Part shown: in pieces, positions 18,769 through 28,237 of the stretch
Position numbering within the stretch: position 1 is the first letter of the stretch
Layout: every line of letters begins with the position of its first letter
Assembly: GCF_009829075.1 (NCBI RefSeq)
Contig: NZ_WUQZ01000003.1
Coordinates: forward strand, 186,001-250,000
DNA from: Sphingobacterium composti
GTDB taxonomy: Bacteria; Bacteroidota; Bacteroidia; Sphingobacteriales; Sphingobacteriaceae
Direction: 5' to 3'
DNA: 64,000 bases
The notes under the pieces: model-generated
Seen by the model: the letters and a program-made list of their open reading frames with translations, nothing else
What the model was told of the DNA's origin: nothing
Databases searched by the model: none
Position numbers and translations under genes: made by a program

Positions 18769-19801
18769 TTTTAACATCGATAATTCTAGCCCCGCTTTTA
18801 TTATCGCTGAGCTTTCGGCAAATCATAATGGCAGTATAGATACCGCCTTGGAGACTATTCGGGCAGCTAAGCGAGCAGGTGCTAATTGCATAAAATTACA
18901 AACTTACACTGCAGATACTATTACAATTGATAGTCGAAAAGAAGACTTTTTAATAAAAGGGACAATTTGGGAAGGACGAAATCTGTATGATTTGTATCAA
19001 CAAGCTTATACACCATGGGAGTGGCATGCTAGGTTATTTGAAGAAGCAAGAAAGGAAGGGCTAGAAATATTTTCATCGCCATTTGATTTTACTTCGGTGG
19101 ATTTTCTTGAAACTCTTGATGTTCCAGCTTATAAAATAGCTTCTTTTGAAATTACGGACATACCTTTGATCGAATATGTCGCGTCAAAAGAGAAACCTAT
19201 AATTATTTCTACAGGAATAGCAACCGAACAAGATATTCGATTAGCACTCAATGCTTGCAGTAGAATGGGAAATAATCAAGTCGCATTATTGAAATGTACA
19301 TCATCATATCCTGCTCCGATTGAAGAAGCGAATATGTGTATGGTGAAGGATTTCAGTGAGAGGTTTAACGTCATCGCTGGACTATCTGATCATACTATGG
19401 GTGCTACTGTACCTGTAGTGGCGACATGTTTTGGGGCAAAAATTATTGAGAAGCATTTTATCTTAGATCGATCTATTGGAGGTCCAGATGCATCGTTTTC
19501 TATTAATGAACAAGAGTTCACAGAGATGGTAAAGGCTGTAAGAGAGGCTGAAAAGGCAATAGGAATTGTTGATTATGAACTAACGGATAAACAAATAAAG
19601 GGAAAGGATTTTTCAAGGTCGTTGTATATTGTTGAAGATTTGAAGGCTGGAGAAATACTTACAAGCAATAATGTACGATCAATACGTCCGGGATTTGGGA
19701 TGCACCCTAAATATTATAAACAAATTTTAGGCAGTAAAGTTAATCGTGATTTAGAAAAAGGCGAAAGACTTTCTTTTGATATGATTGAGACCAATGCTTA
19801 A
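18755..19801 (+). CDS. pseI: Pseudaminic acid synthase, PseI
   Basis: A 348-residue NeuB-family protein: catalytic TIM barrel (AELSANHNGSIDTAL, IKLQTYTADTIT, GLSDHTMGATVPV) and a C-terminal SAF/antifreeze-like domain from about residue 285 (GKDFSRSLYIVEDLKAGE). The segment IWEGRNLYDLYQQAYTPWEW is characteristic of PseI rather than NeuB or LegI. It condenses the free 2,4-diacetamido sugar with phosphoenolpyruvate. It overlaps its neighbours by 14 and 8 bases. Confidence 0.93.
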   Translation: MKIGNFNIDNSSPAFIIAELSANHNGSIDTALETIRAAKRAGANCIKLQTYTADTITIDSRKEDFLIKGTIWEGRNLYDLYQQAYTPWEWHARLFEEARKEGLEIFSSPFDFTSVDFLETLDVPAYKIASFEITDIPLIEYVASKEKPIIISTGIATEQDIRLALNACSRMGNNQVALLKCTSSYPAPIEEANMCMVKDFSERFNVIAGLSDHTMGATVPVVATCFGAKIIEKHFILDRSIGGPDASFSINEQEFTEMVKAVREAEKAIGIVDYELTDKQIKGKDFSRSLYIVEDLKAGEILTSNNVRSIRPGFGMHPKYYKQILGSKVNRDLEKGERLSFDMIETNA

Positions 19802-21197
19802 AAAGCTTTTTTCCCATACTGCTATTTATGGTTTGGCACCACAAGTTGTGAAATTAGCAAATCTTTTTGTTTTGCCTATTATTACACCTTTTTTGACAGA
19901 AGAAGATTATGGTATTAATGCTATTATATTAGCCGTTACTGGTGCATTATCTGTTTTTTCTACATTGGGATTGAATATAGTTCTAGCAAATAGTTTCGTG
20001 AAATCTGTAAATCAATTTAAATGGTTGTGGAGGCAGATTTATGGTTTTTTGATATGTTGGAATATAGTTTTTTCTATACTTATTACTGGGGTAATTTACC
20101 TGTTTATTCCTAAGGAAGCTTTAGAAAATAAATGGGAAATCATATTATTAAATGTTGCTCCATTAGTGCTTTTTTCATCATCGAGTATGTTGGGTACATT
20201 ATATTATCAATTGAGTCAAAAACCAATGCAAATAGCTATTCGAAACATTATAATAGGAATAGTAGCTGTAGGTCTAAATGTCTATTTCATAAAATATAAG
20301 GGAATGGGATATATGGGTTGGTTTTGGACAGGTACAATATCAGGAATATTAATGCAATTAAGCTATTGGTATCACTTAAATTATAAATTGGGAATTAAGC
20401 CTATTTTTAATTTTAAAAGGTCTACTATTATGAAGCAAATAAAAACTTGTCTTCCTACTATACCTCATTATTATTCTGGTTATTTGCTAAGTGCCTTTGA
20501 TAAAGTAATTATGCGATTCTATGCGTTGCCCACAGCAGATATTGGTCGTTACTCAGCAGCACAGACTCCTTCACGATTATTTGAATCCGGGACTTTGGCC
20601 GCTAATCAAGCAATTGGTCCATTATTACTTCAGTCTTATAAAAATGATGATAGACAGGCTGAGCGTAAGTTGAATTTTACAGTCATTATTCTTACACTTA
20701 GTATGACAAGTATTATCTGCTTATTTATGAAGGAATTACTTCCATTATTAATTAAATCAGAAGGAATGCAGGATATTTATAAGATGGCAATTATTTTAGT
20801 GATGGGATATAACTATAGACCAATGTATGTTGCGGCTAATAATAGATTGTTTTATGTTGAAAAAACGAAAGCGCTATTAAAAGTATCTACAATAGCATCA
20901 ATTATTTCGGTTGTTCTTAATTTGATTACACTCTATTTTTGGGGCGTTGAAGCTGCTGTCTTTACATTTTTATTGTCATTGATGTATATGGGGTATTCCG
21001 GATTTTTTATTAAAGAATTTAAGGAGTCCAAAGGTACAAATCATTATCCATTGTTTTGGTTAAGTTTAACCTTACTACTAACAATATGTGTTTATTTTGG
21101 GGTCGACCTTAATCTATATATCAAAGCTTTCTTAGCGATATTTTTATTTATTTTAGGTCTAGCTAGCCTGTTTATAAATATTAAAAAGCACTCTTAA
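19794..21197 (+). CDS. Wzx-type polysaccharide flippase (MATE/MOP family)
   Basis: A protein of 467 residues from the chosen ATG (MLKKLFSHTAIYG), with about 12-14 transmembrane spans and the N-terminal pattern of Wzx proteins (LFVLPIITPFLTEEDYGINAI, here split across the first two helices). It would flip the lipid-linked locus B repeat unit to the periplasm. It begins inside the end of pseI and ends on the first base of the next gene, so it is part of the same operon. Confidence 0.85.
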   Translation: MLKKLFSHTAIYGLAPQVVKLANLFVLPIITPFLTEEDYGINAIILAVTGALSVFSTLGLNIVLANSFVKSVNQFKWLWRQIYGFLICWNIVFSILITGVIYLFIPKEALENKWEIILLNVAPLVLFSSSSMLGTLYYQLSQKPMQIAIRNIIIGIVAVGLNVYFIKYKGMGYMGWFWTGTISGILMQLSYWYHLNYKLGIKPIFNFKRSTIMKQIKTCLPTIPHYYSGYLLSAFDKVIMRFYALPTADIGRYSAAQTPSRLFESGTLAANQAIGPLLLQSYKNDDRQAERKLNFTVIILTLSMTSIICLFMKELLPLLIKSEGMQDIYKMAIILVMGYNYRPMYVAANNRLFYVEKTKALLKVSTIASIISVVLNLITLYFWGVEAAVFTFLLSLMYMGYSGFFIKEFKESKGTNHYPLFWLSLTLLLTICVYFGVDLNLYIKAFLAIFLFILGLASLFINIKKHS

Positions 21198-22396
21198 TGA
21201 AAATAATAATTATAGACCATGAACCATACTCTTATCGGCGTGCAAAACATTATTATATTAATGATTTTAGAGCTGTTGGATATGAAGTGGAATACTGGTG
21301 TGTATGGCAAGTTTTCGAATATTGTAAAAAACTAAAATATTCTTACCAAGAAAGCGGGGATGGAATTGTTTACTTTTTTGACCTAAACACGCTACTAGCA
21401 GAGTTAAACGTGCAGAATACTAAGAGTACCTTCTTGTTTGTAGATTTAAGGTTTAAATTTGATACTGCAATTTTGTTTGAAAAAATTAAAAATAATAACT
21501 TTAATTGGGGTAAATTAGCTTATTACCATAATCCAGTTCAAGGTTATTTACATGGTTATGATAAGCACCTTGAGACAGGGATAATTTACCGATTTAAATT
21601 CTGGATTCATACAATTTTTAATATTTTAAAGAATATTAAAAACTTGAAAATGTCTGTATTTTTAATTAAGCTGAACTTTATACCAGGATACTACGAAAGC
21701 CTCTATACCTCTACTATTCAGTTTTTAACAGGAAATGCAAGAGTTGATCTTAGTCCCAGTAAGAAATATGTTTCATTGAATTATTTTGATATACTTGAAT
21801 ACAATCATCAAAAAACAAAATTATCTTTAATTGATCAGCCTTATATAGTGTTTTTAGACATTTTTTTAGGAAAACATCCTGATTTGGAAATCAATAATTC
21901 TGCTAATTATATGGATGTGGAATTATATTATAGCAAGCTTAATCTTTTTTTTGATAAATTGGAGAAATTTTATCAAATGCCAGTTATTATTGCGGCTCAT
22001 CCTAAATCTGAATATACTAATGAGTTTGGAGAAAGATTATGTATTAAACATCAAACTTCAAATTTAGTGATAAATAGCGAATTGGTCTTGAACCACTGTA
22101 GCTTGTCATCAAGCTTTGCTTTGCTATCTAAGAGGCCTTTGGTACATATATATGATTCAACTTTTATCGAAAATTCTGTATTAAGACCTATATATAAAAT
22201 AGCGTACAATATAGCATCCCAAATAAATGGACCAATAATTAATATCGATAATTTTGATTTAAAAGAATTAAAATATTATAAAGTAGATGATATTTTATAT
22301 GATAAAGCTTTGGAGAAATATTTTAGATCAAAAAATCAAAATAATCTAGACGATTATGAAATAATTCGTGAAAATATAGAAATAATACTTAATTAA
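21197..22396 (+). CDS. Unrecognised protein, possibly a GT-B-type glycosyltransferase
   Basis: A 399-residue soluble protein with no family I recognise. It alternates hydrophobic strands and helices as in GT-B folds. Its C-terminal half has PVIIAAHPKSEY followed by VLNHCSLSSSFALLSKRPLVHI, which recalls the H-P and SSS segments of capsule-type transferases (sialyl/polysialyl and CDP-glycerol transferases). Because it follows the Pse genes and flippase, it could transfer pseudaminic acid from its CMP form; this is inference. A Wzx-linked protein of other function is possible. The gene starts on the last base of the flippase stop. Confidence 0.5.
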   Translation: MKIIIIDHEPYSYRRAKHYYINDFRAVGYEVEYWCVWQVFEYCKKLKYSYQESGDGIVYFFDLNTLLAELNVQNTKSTFLFVDLRFKFDTAILFEKIKNNNFNWGKLAYYHNPVQGYLHGYDKHLETGIIYRFKFWIHTIFNILKNIKNLKMSVFLIKLNFIPGYYESLYTSTIQFLTGNARVDLSPSKKYVSLNYFDILEYNHQKTKLSLIDQPYIVFLDIFLGKHPDLEINNSANYMDVELYYSKLNLFFDKLEKFYQMPVIIAAHPKSEYTNEFGERLCIKHQTSNLVINSELVLNHCSLSSSFALLSKRPLVHIYDSTFIENSVLRPIYKIAYNIASQINGPIINIDNFDLKELKYYKVDDILYDKALEKYFRSKNQNNLDDYEIIRENIEIILN

Positions 22397-22401
22397 CCTT
22401 T

Positions 22402-23391
22402 ATGGATAAGAATGCTGAAACCAAGGTGTCTGTCATTATACCAGTTTATAATTGTGCAATATATCTGGAAAGGTGTGTAGAATCTTTGTTAAACCAAACA
22501 CTGCAAGAGATTCAATTCTTTTTTATTGACGATTGTAGTACGGATGACAGTTATGATAAATTAGTAGAATTAATAGATAGATTTCCACATTTGAAAGATA
22601 GGGTAAACTTGTATAAGCTAGATAAAAATTCTGGAAGTGCATACGTTCGTAATTATGGTATGAGTTTGTCTACAAGTGAATTCATAGGTTTCGTAGATGC
22701 CGATGATTGGGTAGATTCAGAGATGTTTGAACAGCTTTATCAAAAAGCAAAAAAAGAAAACGCACAAATAGTATGGTGTGATTATATAAATGTTTTTAAA
22801 AATAGACAAATTTATATTTCACAAACTCATAATGAGGATTCTGAAACTTGTATTCATGCAATGATGAGTGGTCATATGCTGGGAGGTATGTGTAATAAGT
22901 TAATAAAGAGAGATTTATTTGAAGCCACACAAGTTTCCTTTCCTAATGGCCTTAATATGTGCGAGGATTTACGTGTTAATATTCAATTGTTTTATTACGC
23001 GGACAAAATATCATATCTAAACAAAGGGTTTTATTATTATGTGAAATATAAAACAGACTCAATAAGTGCTAAATCAGCTAAAATTGATGTCGTTAATTAT
23101 GAATGGCTGGAAAATGTAAAGGCTATTGTGAGTTTTTTGAATAAGAATTTGAAAATAGATAAATTACAGATTGATAAATTCAAATTATCTCCTAAAAAGA
23201 ATCTATTGGTAAAGGGCAAATCAATTGAGTCATTCCAGTTATGGAAAAGTATTTTCCCCGAATCAAATTATGCAATACGATATACTGATTATCCGTTAGT
23301 ATATAAACTATTAGCATTCATAGTAGTTAAGGAATGGTGGGATATTGCAAGATTTTGGATATTTTTTAAATACAAATTGTTAAAAAGATAG
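22402..23391 (+). CDS. GT2 glycosyltransferase
   Basis: A 329-residue GT-A fold enzyme: KVSVIIPVYNCAIYLERCV at the N-terminus, FIDDCSTDDS (nucleotide binding) and FVDADDWVD (the DxD metal motif). A basic amphipathic C-terminus probably touches the membrane. It would transfer a sugar onto the growing lipid-linked unit. The stop codon's last base is the first base of the next gene's GTG. Confidence 0.88.
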   Translation: MDKNAETKVSVIIPVYNCAIYLERCVESLLNQTLQEIQFFFIDDCSTDDSYDKLVELIDRFPHLKDRVNLYKLDKNSGSAYVRNYGMSLSTSEFIGFVDADDWVDSEMFEQLYQKAKKENAQIVWCDYINVFKNRQIYISQTHNEDSETCIHAMMSGHMLGGMCNKLIKRDLFEATQVSFPNGLNMCEDLRVNIQLFYYADKISYLNKGFYYYVKYKTDSISAKSAKIDVVNYEWLENVKAIVSFLNKNLKIDKLQIDKFKLSPKKNLLVKGKSIESFQLWKSIFPESNYAIRYTDYPLVYKLLAFIVVKEWWDIARFWIFFKYKLLKR

Positions 23392-24734
23392 TGAAGAAAG
23401 TTATTACTTATGGTACGTATGATTTGTTACATGAGGGACATCTTAATCTTTTGCGTAGAGCTAAAGAATTAGGTGACTACCTTATCGTAGGGGTCACTTC
23501 CGACAGTTTTGATCAGGAAAGAGGGAAGCTTAATGTGCATAATAATGTGTTGGAGAGAATTCAAGCTATTAAAGATACTGGGTTTGCAGATGAAGTAATA
23601 ATTGAAGAACATATAGGTCAGAAAATTGATGATATACAGTTTCATCAAATAGATGTTTTCGCAATTGGCTCAGATTGGGAGGGCAAGTTTGATTATTTGA
23701 AAGAGTATTGTGAAGTAGTTTATTTGCCACGTACGGAAGGAATTTCTTCAACGATGTTACGTGCAGGTAAAGATAGAGTTTTCAAACTTGGAATAATTGG
23801 TTCTGGCCGAATAGCTAACCGCTTTGTTCCAGAGGCAAGATATGTGAGTAGAGTAGAAGTGGTGTCAATTTATAATCCTGATAGTAGCGAAGCATTTGAA
23901 TTTAAGCAGCGTTTTGGATTAAATGAATCACATAGTGATTTATCTGAATTTTATAAAAATATAGATGCCGTTTATATTGCATCCCCTCATTTGACACACT
24001 ACGAGTATATTAAATCGAGTCTTTTGAATGGGAAACATGTACTTTGTGAAATTCCCCTATGTCTCAAGGGGGAGGAAGCTAAAGAAGTTTATGAATTAGC
24101 AAAATCAAGAAACTTAGTGCTTCTAGAGGCTTGTAAAACAGCATTCTGTCCAGCTTTTTTACATTTGGTTCGTATTATTAAATCCGGAATAATAGGAGAT
24201 GTTGTTGATGTGCAAGCATCGCTATCTAAGTTAGTCGATAGATCAATGCGAGAATTTAATGGAAGTGAAGCGGGAGGATCAATTACGGAATTATCTCCAT
24301 TGCCCTTGATGGTTATTTTAAAACTATTAGGTAGAAAGATTAAGAACGTAACATACTATTCACTTTTTGAAAATGATGTGGATATTTTTACCAAGGGTAT
24401 TTTCACTTTTTCTGGAGCTGTAGCTTCTATTACAATTGGTCTGGGAGTTAAGACAGAAGGAAATTTAGTTGTCTCAGGTACAAAAGGTTACCTATATGTA
24501 CCATCCCCATGGTGGAAGACGGAGTATTTTGAAATCAGATACGAAGATCAAAATAATAACCGTAAATTTTATTATCACTTTGCGGAAGAAGGATTACGTT
24601 ATGAAATACAAGAGTTTATTTCGATGATAGCAGGACAAAGAACTAGTACCTATAAAATGAAAGCGGAAGAATCTATTACTATTGCCGATATAATTGAGTG
24701 TTTCAGAAAAGGTGAAAATCTAACTCGTCTATAA
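23391..24734 (+). CDS. Fusion of a TagD-like cytidylyltransferase and a Gfo/Idh/MocA oxidoreductase
   Basis: A 447-residue two-domain protein with GTG start. Residues 1-125 are a glycerol-3-phosphate cytidylyltransferase-like domain: TYGTYDLLHEGHLNLLRRA (the HxGH motif) and EGISSTML (ISTT-like motif). Residues about 131-447 are a Gfo/Idh/MocA NAD(P) enzyme (LGIIGSGRIANRF, then HVLCEIPLCL). The family's catalytic EKP reads EIP here (Ile221), so the classical Lys is missing. The arrangement suggests making a CDP-linked polyol or similar alcohol for the LicD transferase two genes on. Product unknown. Confidence 0.8.
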   Translation: MKKVITYGTYDLLHEGHLNLLRRAKELGDYLIVGVTSDSFDQERGKLNVHNNVLERIQAIKDTGFADEVIIEEHIGQKIDDIQFHQIDVFAIGSDWEGKFDYLKEYCEVVYLPRTEGISSTMLRAGKDRVFKLGIIGSGRIANRFVPEARYVSRVEVVSIYNPDSSEAFEFKQRFGLNESHSDLSEFYKNIDAVYIASPHLTHYEYIKSSLLNGKHVLCEIPLCLKGEEAKEVYELAKSRNLVLLEACKTAFCPAFLHLVRIIKSGIIGDVVDVQASLSKLVDRSMREFNGSEAGGSITELSPLPLMVILKLLGRKIKNVTYYSLFENDVDIFTKGIFTFSGAVASITIGLGVKTEGNLVVSGTKGYLYVPSPWWKTEYFEIRYEDQNNNRKFYYHFAEEGLRYEIQEFISMIAGQRTSTYKMKAEESITIADIIECFRKGENLTRL

Positions 24735-24738
24735 AAAT

Positions 24739-25464
24739 ATGAAAAAAGTCGCTTTAGTCACAGGAGGAACAAAAGGTATAGGTAAAGGTATAACGTTAAA
24801 TCTTTTGAAAAAAGGATATAAAGTTGTGGCGACTTTTGCAAGCGATTATACTAACGCAGATGCAATGATGCAATTACTAGATATAGAAGAAGGTATGCTT
24901 CTAATTCGACGATGTAATCTTTCTGTTATAGATGACCTTTATGACTTAATAGATTATGTAAAGGGGATCACTGATCACTTAGATTGTTTGGTTTGTAATG
25001 CTGGGAGCACCATTCGTAAAGATTTCCAGATGGTATCAGATGAAGATTGGCAAGAAGTTATGCAGGTGACCGTTAATTCCAATTTTACACTTGTGAGAGA
25101 ATTTAAGTCAATTATTCCTAATGCAAGTAGATTGATTTTTATTGGCTCTATGATGGGCGTATATCCGCATGCATCAAATGTGGTGTATGGTGTTAGCAAG
25201 GCGGCAGTTCATGCATTAGCCCTTAATTTGGTTAAAGAGTTTGAATATACCGATACGACCATAAATGTGATTGTACCTGGTTTTGTAGAGACAGAATGGC
25301 AAAAAGATAAGCCACAACATATACGCGAAAGTATTTATAGTAAGACTGCTGTGAGTCGTTTCGCAACTGTTTCAGAAATAGTTTCTGCGTTTGATTTTTG
25401 TTTAAATAATGGTTTTGTAAACGGTGCATTATTAGAAGTGTCAGGAGGGTATAATTACAAATAG
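24739..25464 (+). CDS. Short-chain dehydrogenase/reductase (FabG-like fold)
   Basis: A 241-residue classical SDR: VTGGTKGIGKGI (TGxxxGxG cofactor motif), CNAG (as NAG in VCNAGST), the catalytic Ser in FIGSMMG and YGVSK (Tyr/Lys), and IVPGFVETEW. Found 4 bases after the cytidylyltransferase-oxidoreductase fusion and 6 before LicD, so it likely supplies a reduction step in the same pathway rather than fatty acid synthesis. Confidence 0.82.
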   Translation: MKKVALVTGGTKGIGKGITLNLLKKGYKVVATFASDYTNADAMMQLLDIEEGMLLIRRCNLSVIDDLYDLIDYVKGITDHLDCLVCNAGSTIRKDFQMVSDEDWQEVMQVTVNSNFTLVREFKSIIPNASRLIFIGSMMGVYPHASNVVYGVSKAAVHALALNLVKEFEYTDTTINVIVPGFVETEWQKDKPQHIRESIYSKTAVSRFATVSEIVSAFDFCLNNGFVNGALLEVSGGYNYK

Positions 25465-25470
25465 TATAAA

Positions 25471-26361
25471 ATGGAACAACCGATAGAGATAGATAAACTG
25501 AAGTATAAAAGCAAATTAATAGATGTTTTTAAGGCGTTTATTGCTATTTGTGAAGAACATAAACTACAGTATTATTGTATAGGAGGTACTCTTATTGGAG
25601 CGATTCGTCACCAGGGAATGATTCCCTGGGATGATGACATTGATGTGATCATGCCGAGACCGGATTATGATAAATTAATCCATCTAAAATTTTCTGCAAG
25701 TTCATCGTTTGAGTTAATAGCGATGGAAAATAATACACAGTATTATTTGCCGTATGCTAAATTTTGTGACAAAGAATCTTCTTTATTAGAATATACTAAT
25801 ATACCGAGTGTTTTAGGCTTATTCGTTGATGTTTTTCCTCTTGATGGGGCGCATGATGATGAAAAACTTCGTACACAAGATTTACTCGCGTATAAGAGAT
25901 TAGCGAATAAATTGCATATACAGCCAAAATTGCCAAAAGATAATCTGAATAGTTTTTTGCGATGTTTATTAAAAGGTCAATTACGTACAGCATGGAATGA
26001 ATTTAATTTATCATTTAATAAGGAAATCAAACGTAAAAAATTGATTTTCGAATTGAGAAAAAAAATAAACACTTATTCTTATGAAACAGCTGAGATGGTC
26101 GGTAATTATGGAGGTATGTGGGGGATTAAAGAATTTTGGCCAAAGAGTTGGTTTTCAGGCTTTGTGTTAAAAGAGTTTGAAGGATTAAGCGTACGTGTTC
26201 CGGCAATGTACAATGAAATCCTAGTACAAGTATATGGTGATTACATGAAACTACCACCTTTAGAAAAGAGAATAAGTCATCATAATTTAGCTTTTATTAA
26301 TATAGAGAAAAGGGTTTCAATGGACCAAATTCGCATTTATATGAATAATCAAAATAGCTAA
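25471..26361 (+). CDS. LicD-family phosphotransferase
   Basis: A 296-residue LicD protein: YYCIGGTLIGAIRHQGMIPW followed at once by DDDIDV (nucleotidyltransferase-fold metal site, near residues 35-60), and YLPYAKFCDKESSLLE further on. LicD enzymes move phosphocholine, or other phospho-alcohols, from a CDP donor to a sugar (family knowledge from Haemophilus and pneumococcus). No choline kinase or transporter genes are nearby; the CDP-forming fusion upstream is the probable donor source. It would decorate the locus B repeat unit. Confidence 0.87.
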   Translation: MEQPIEIDKLKYKSKLIDVFKAFIAICEEHKLQYYCIGGTLIGAIRHQGMIPWDDDIDVIMPRPDYDKLIHLKFSASSSFELIAMENNTQYYLPYAKFCDKESSLLEYTNIPSVLGLFVDVFPLDGAHDDEKLRTQDLLAYKRLANKLHIQPKLPKDNLNSFLRCLLKGQLRTAWNEFNLSFNKEIKRKKLIFELRKKINTYSYETAEMVGNYGGMWGIKEFWPKSWFSGFVLKEFEGLSVRVPAMYNEILVQVYGDYMKLPPLEKRISHHNLAFINIEKRVSMDQIRIYMNNQNS

Positions 26362-26363
26362 TA

Positions 26364-27281
26364 ATGAATAAGATTCCTATTGTATTTAGTTTTGATGATA
26401 ATTTATTATTACCGGCGGGAGTTTGTATAAGTTCTTTGCTATTTCATGCGAATAAAGGTACGTTTTATGATATTTTTATTCTACATGATGAAAATGCGCA
26501 ATTCCCTAAATCAAATTTTTTAGAGAAGCTTAATTTTAAGTACAGCAACTTTTCTATTACGTATAGAAATGTAGGCAATCCATTTCCTCATGGTTTTGAA
26601 ATCAGGGGAATAACTATTCCTGCATATTACCGATTATTAATTCCTAGATTTATCCCAGAATATTCGACGATCATGTACCATGATGTTGATGTGATATTCA
26701 GAAGTGATTTGTCGGATTTGTATTTATCTCAAAATCTTCAAGACTATTATATTGCAGGCGTATTATCTGCGAGTTCCTCTGACCCTAAGGCTAGAGAATA
26801 TCGATTGGGTCTGGGCTTGGATCCTGTAAACTATATCAATTCAGGAAATTTAATTTTCAACTCTGAAAAATTGTTACAAGATGGGATAGTGGAATTATTT
26901 GTGTCTAAAATTGAAAATAAATATAAATTTCAAGATCAGGATATCATTAATATAGTTTGCATGGACAAAATAAAGTTCTTACCACCAAGTTATTCTGGAA
27001 CTGTTGATATGTATAAATATGCATCAAATGGTGAAGATCATCCTGTATTTAAGGCGTCAGAATTGGAAGAAATGCTTATAGATGGGAATATTCATTATAA
27101 TGGAGCAAAGCCATGGAAGGAATATTGTATAAATTTTGACATCTGGTGGCAGTATTATCGTAATTCAGTATTTTATGATCCGAAATACTATTTTAATTTT
27201 TATGCAAACAAGCTAAATGAACTTGATAATTTTTCATTTATGAAAAGACTAAAATTGTTGATACGCTATTTTATGTCTTAA
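26364..27281 (+). CDS. GT8 glycosyltransferase
   Basis: A 305-residue GT8 (LgtC/glycogenin-like) enzyme: PIVFSFDDNLLLPAGVCISS at the N-terminus, MYHDVDVIF containing DxD, YINSGNLIFN in the acceptor region, and HYNGAKPWK near the C-terminus (the His of the second metal site). Members usually transfer galactose, glucose or related sugars with retention. It starts 2 bases after licD. Confidence 0.88.
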   Translation: MNKIPIVFSFDDNLLLPAGVCISSLLFHANKGTFYDIFILHDENAQFPKSNFLEKLNFKYSNFSITYRNVGNPFPHGFEIRGITIPAYYRLLIPRFIPEYSTIMYHDVDVIFRSDLSDLYLSQNLQDYYIAGVLSASSSDPKAREYRLGLGLDPVNYINSGNLIFNSEKLLQDGIVELFVSKIENKYKFQDQDIINIVCMDKIKFLPPSYSGTVDMYKYASNGEDHPVFKASELEEMLIDGNIHYNGAKPWKEYCINFDIWWQYYRNSVFYDPKYYFNFYANKLNELDNFSFMKRLKLLIRYFMS

Positions 27282-27345
27282 TAACAACCCATTATCAAAT
27301 AACCAAATTTTAAACTTAAATAGGCCCTATTCAAAATTCATTATT

Positions 27346-28221
27346 ATGAAAGTAGCTGTACTAATTACTGTATTTAATAGAGTGGATAAAACACTGAAAT
27401 GTTTGGAAAGCTTGTTTACTTCTAGAATTCCTGATAATTTAATCTATAAAGTATTCCTGACAGATGACGGGAGCACAGATGGTACAAGAGAAAATATACA
27501 AGCCCAGTTTACTAATAAGAATATTGATATATTAGCAGGGACAGGTAATCTCTATTGGAATGGGGGGATGAATAATTCTTGGCAGGCTGCTATTAATGAA
27601 GGAGGCTTTGATGGATATTTATGGCTTAATAATGATTCCATTATTTATGAGAATCTATGGGAAGAAATTTTAATTGCAGATAAATACGCAATCGATAATT
27701 ATAATAAGCGAGGAATATATGTCGGGTCAACTAAAGATAGTGTAACTGGTAAGTTTTCATATGGAGGATTTGTGTTTACAAATAAATGGACATTGTCTGA
27801 TAAATTTTTGCCTCCGAATGGTAACTTACAGGTGTGTCATGCCGCACATGGTAATATTACTTATGTTTCAAATGAAGTTGTAATTAGCGAAGGGATTTTC
27901 TGTGAGAATTATGTTCATGGAGGTGGAGATCATGATTACTCCTATTTAGCTTATAAACATGGTTTTCCCGTGCTAGTAATGCGTGATTACGTTGGGGAAT
28001 GTGAAAACGATCACAAAGGGTCAGATGTGGACTTTATGAATTTGTCTTTGAAAGAAAGATTTGCGTATGTTAGAGCGCCTTTAGGCTATAATCTCAACAA
28101 TGCCTTATTGTTTCAAAAGCGATGTTTCCCATATAGATATCCTTTTGTGTGGGGACTCTCATACTTTAAATTACTTTTCCCCAAAATGTATTATAAAGTT
28201 TACAGACTTATTAGAAACTAA
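27346..28221 (+). CDS. GT2 glycosyltransferase, rhamnosyltransferase-like
   Basis: A 291-residue GT2 enzyme: VAVLITVFNRVDKTLKCL, LTDDGSTDGT, GNLYWNGGMNNSW and LWLNNDSIIYE (DxD equivalent, reading NND). This pattern is like WsaE/RfbN-type rhamnosyl- and galactofuranosyl-transferases. The 64-base gap before it is the largest between glycosyltransferase genes here, so a weak internal promoter is possible. Sugar specificity is not known. Confidence 0.85.
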   Translation: MKVAVLITVFNRVDKTLKCLESLFTSRIPDNLIYKVFLTDDGSTDGTRENIQAQFTNKNIDILAGTGNLYWNGGMNNSWQAAINEGGFDGYLWLNNDSIIYENLWEEILIADKYAIDNYNKRGIYVGSTKDSVTGKFSYGGFVFTNKWTLSDKFLPPNGNLQVCHAAHGNITYVSNEVVISEGIFCENYVHGGGDHDYSYLAYKHGFPVLVMRDYVGECENDHKGSDVDFMNLSLKERFAYVRAPLGYNLNNALLFQKRCFPYRYPFVWGLSYFKLLFPKMYYKVYRLIRN

Positions 28222-28237
28222 TTATAACTCTATTGAA

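Noticed and set aside
28100..28237. Upstream extension of the GT2 gene at 28,238
   Set aside because: The frame is open into the preceding gene, but GT2 proteins begin at the KVSVIVPIYN strand, as the chosen ATG does.
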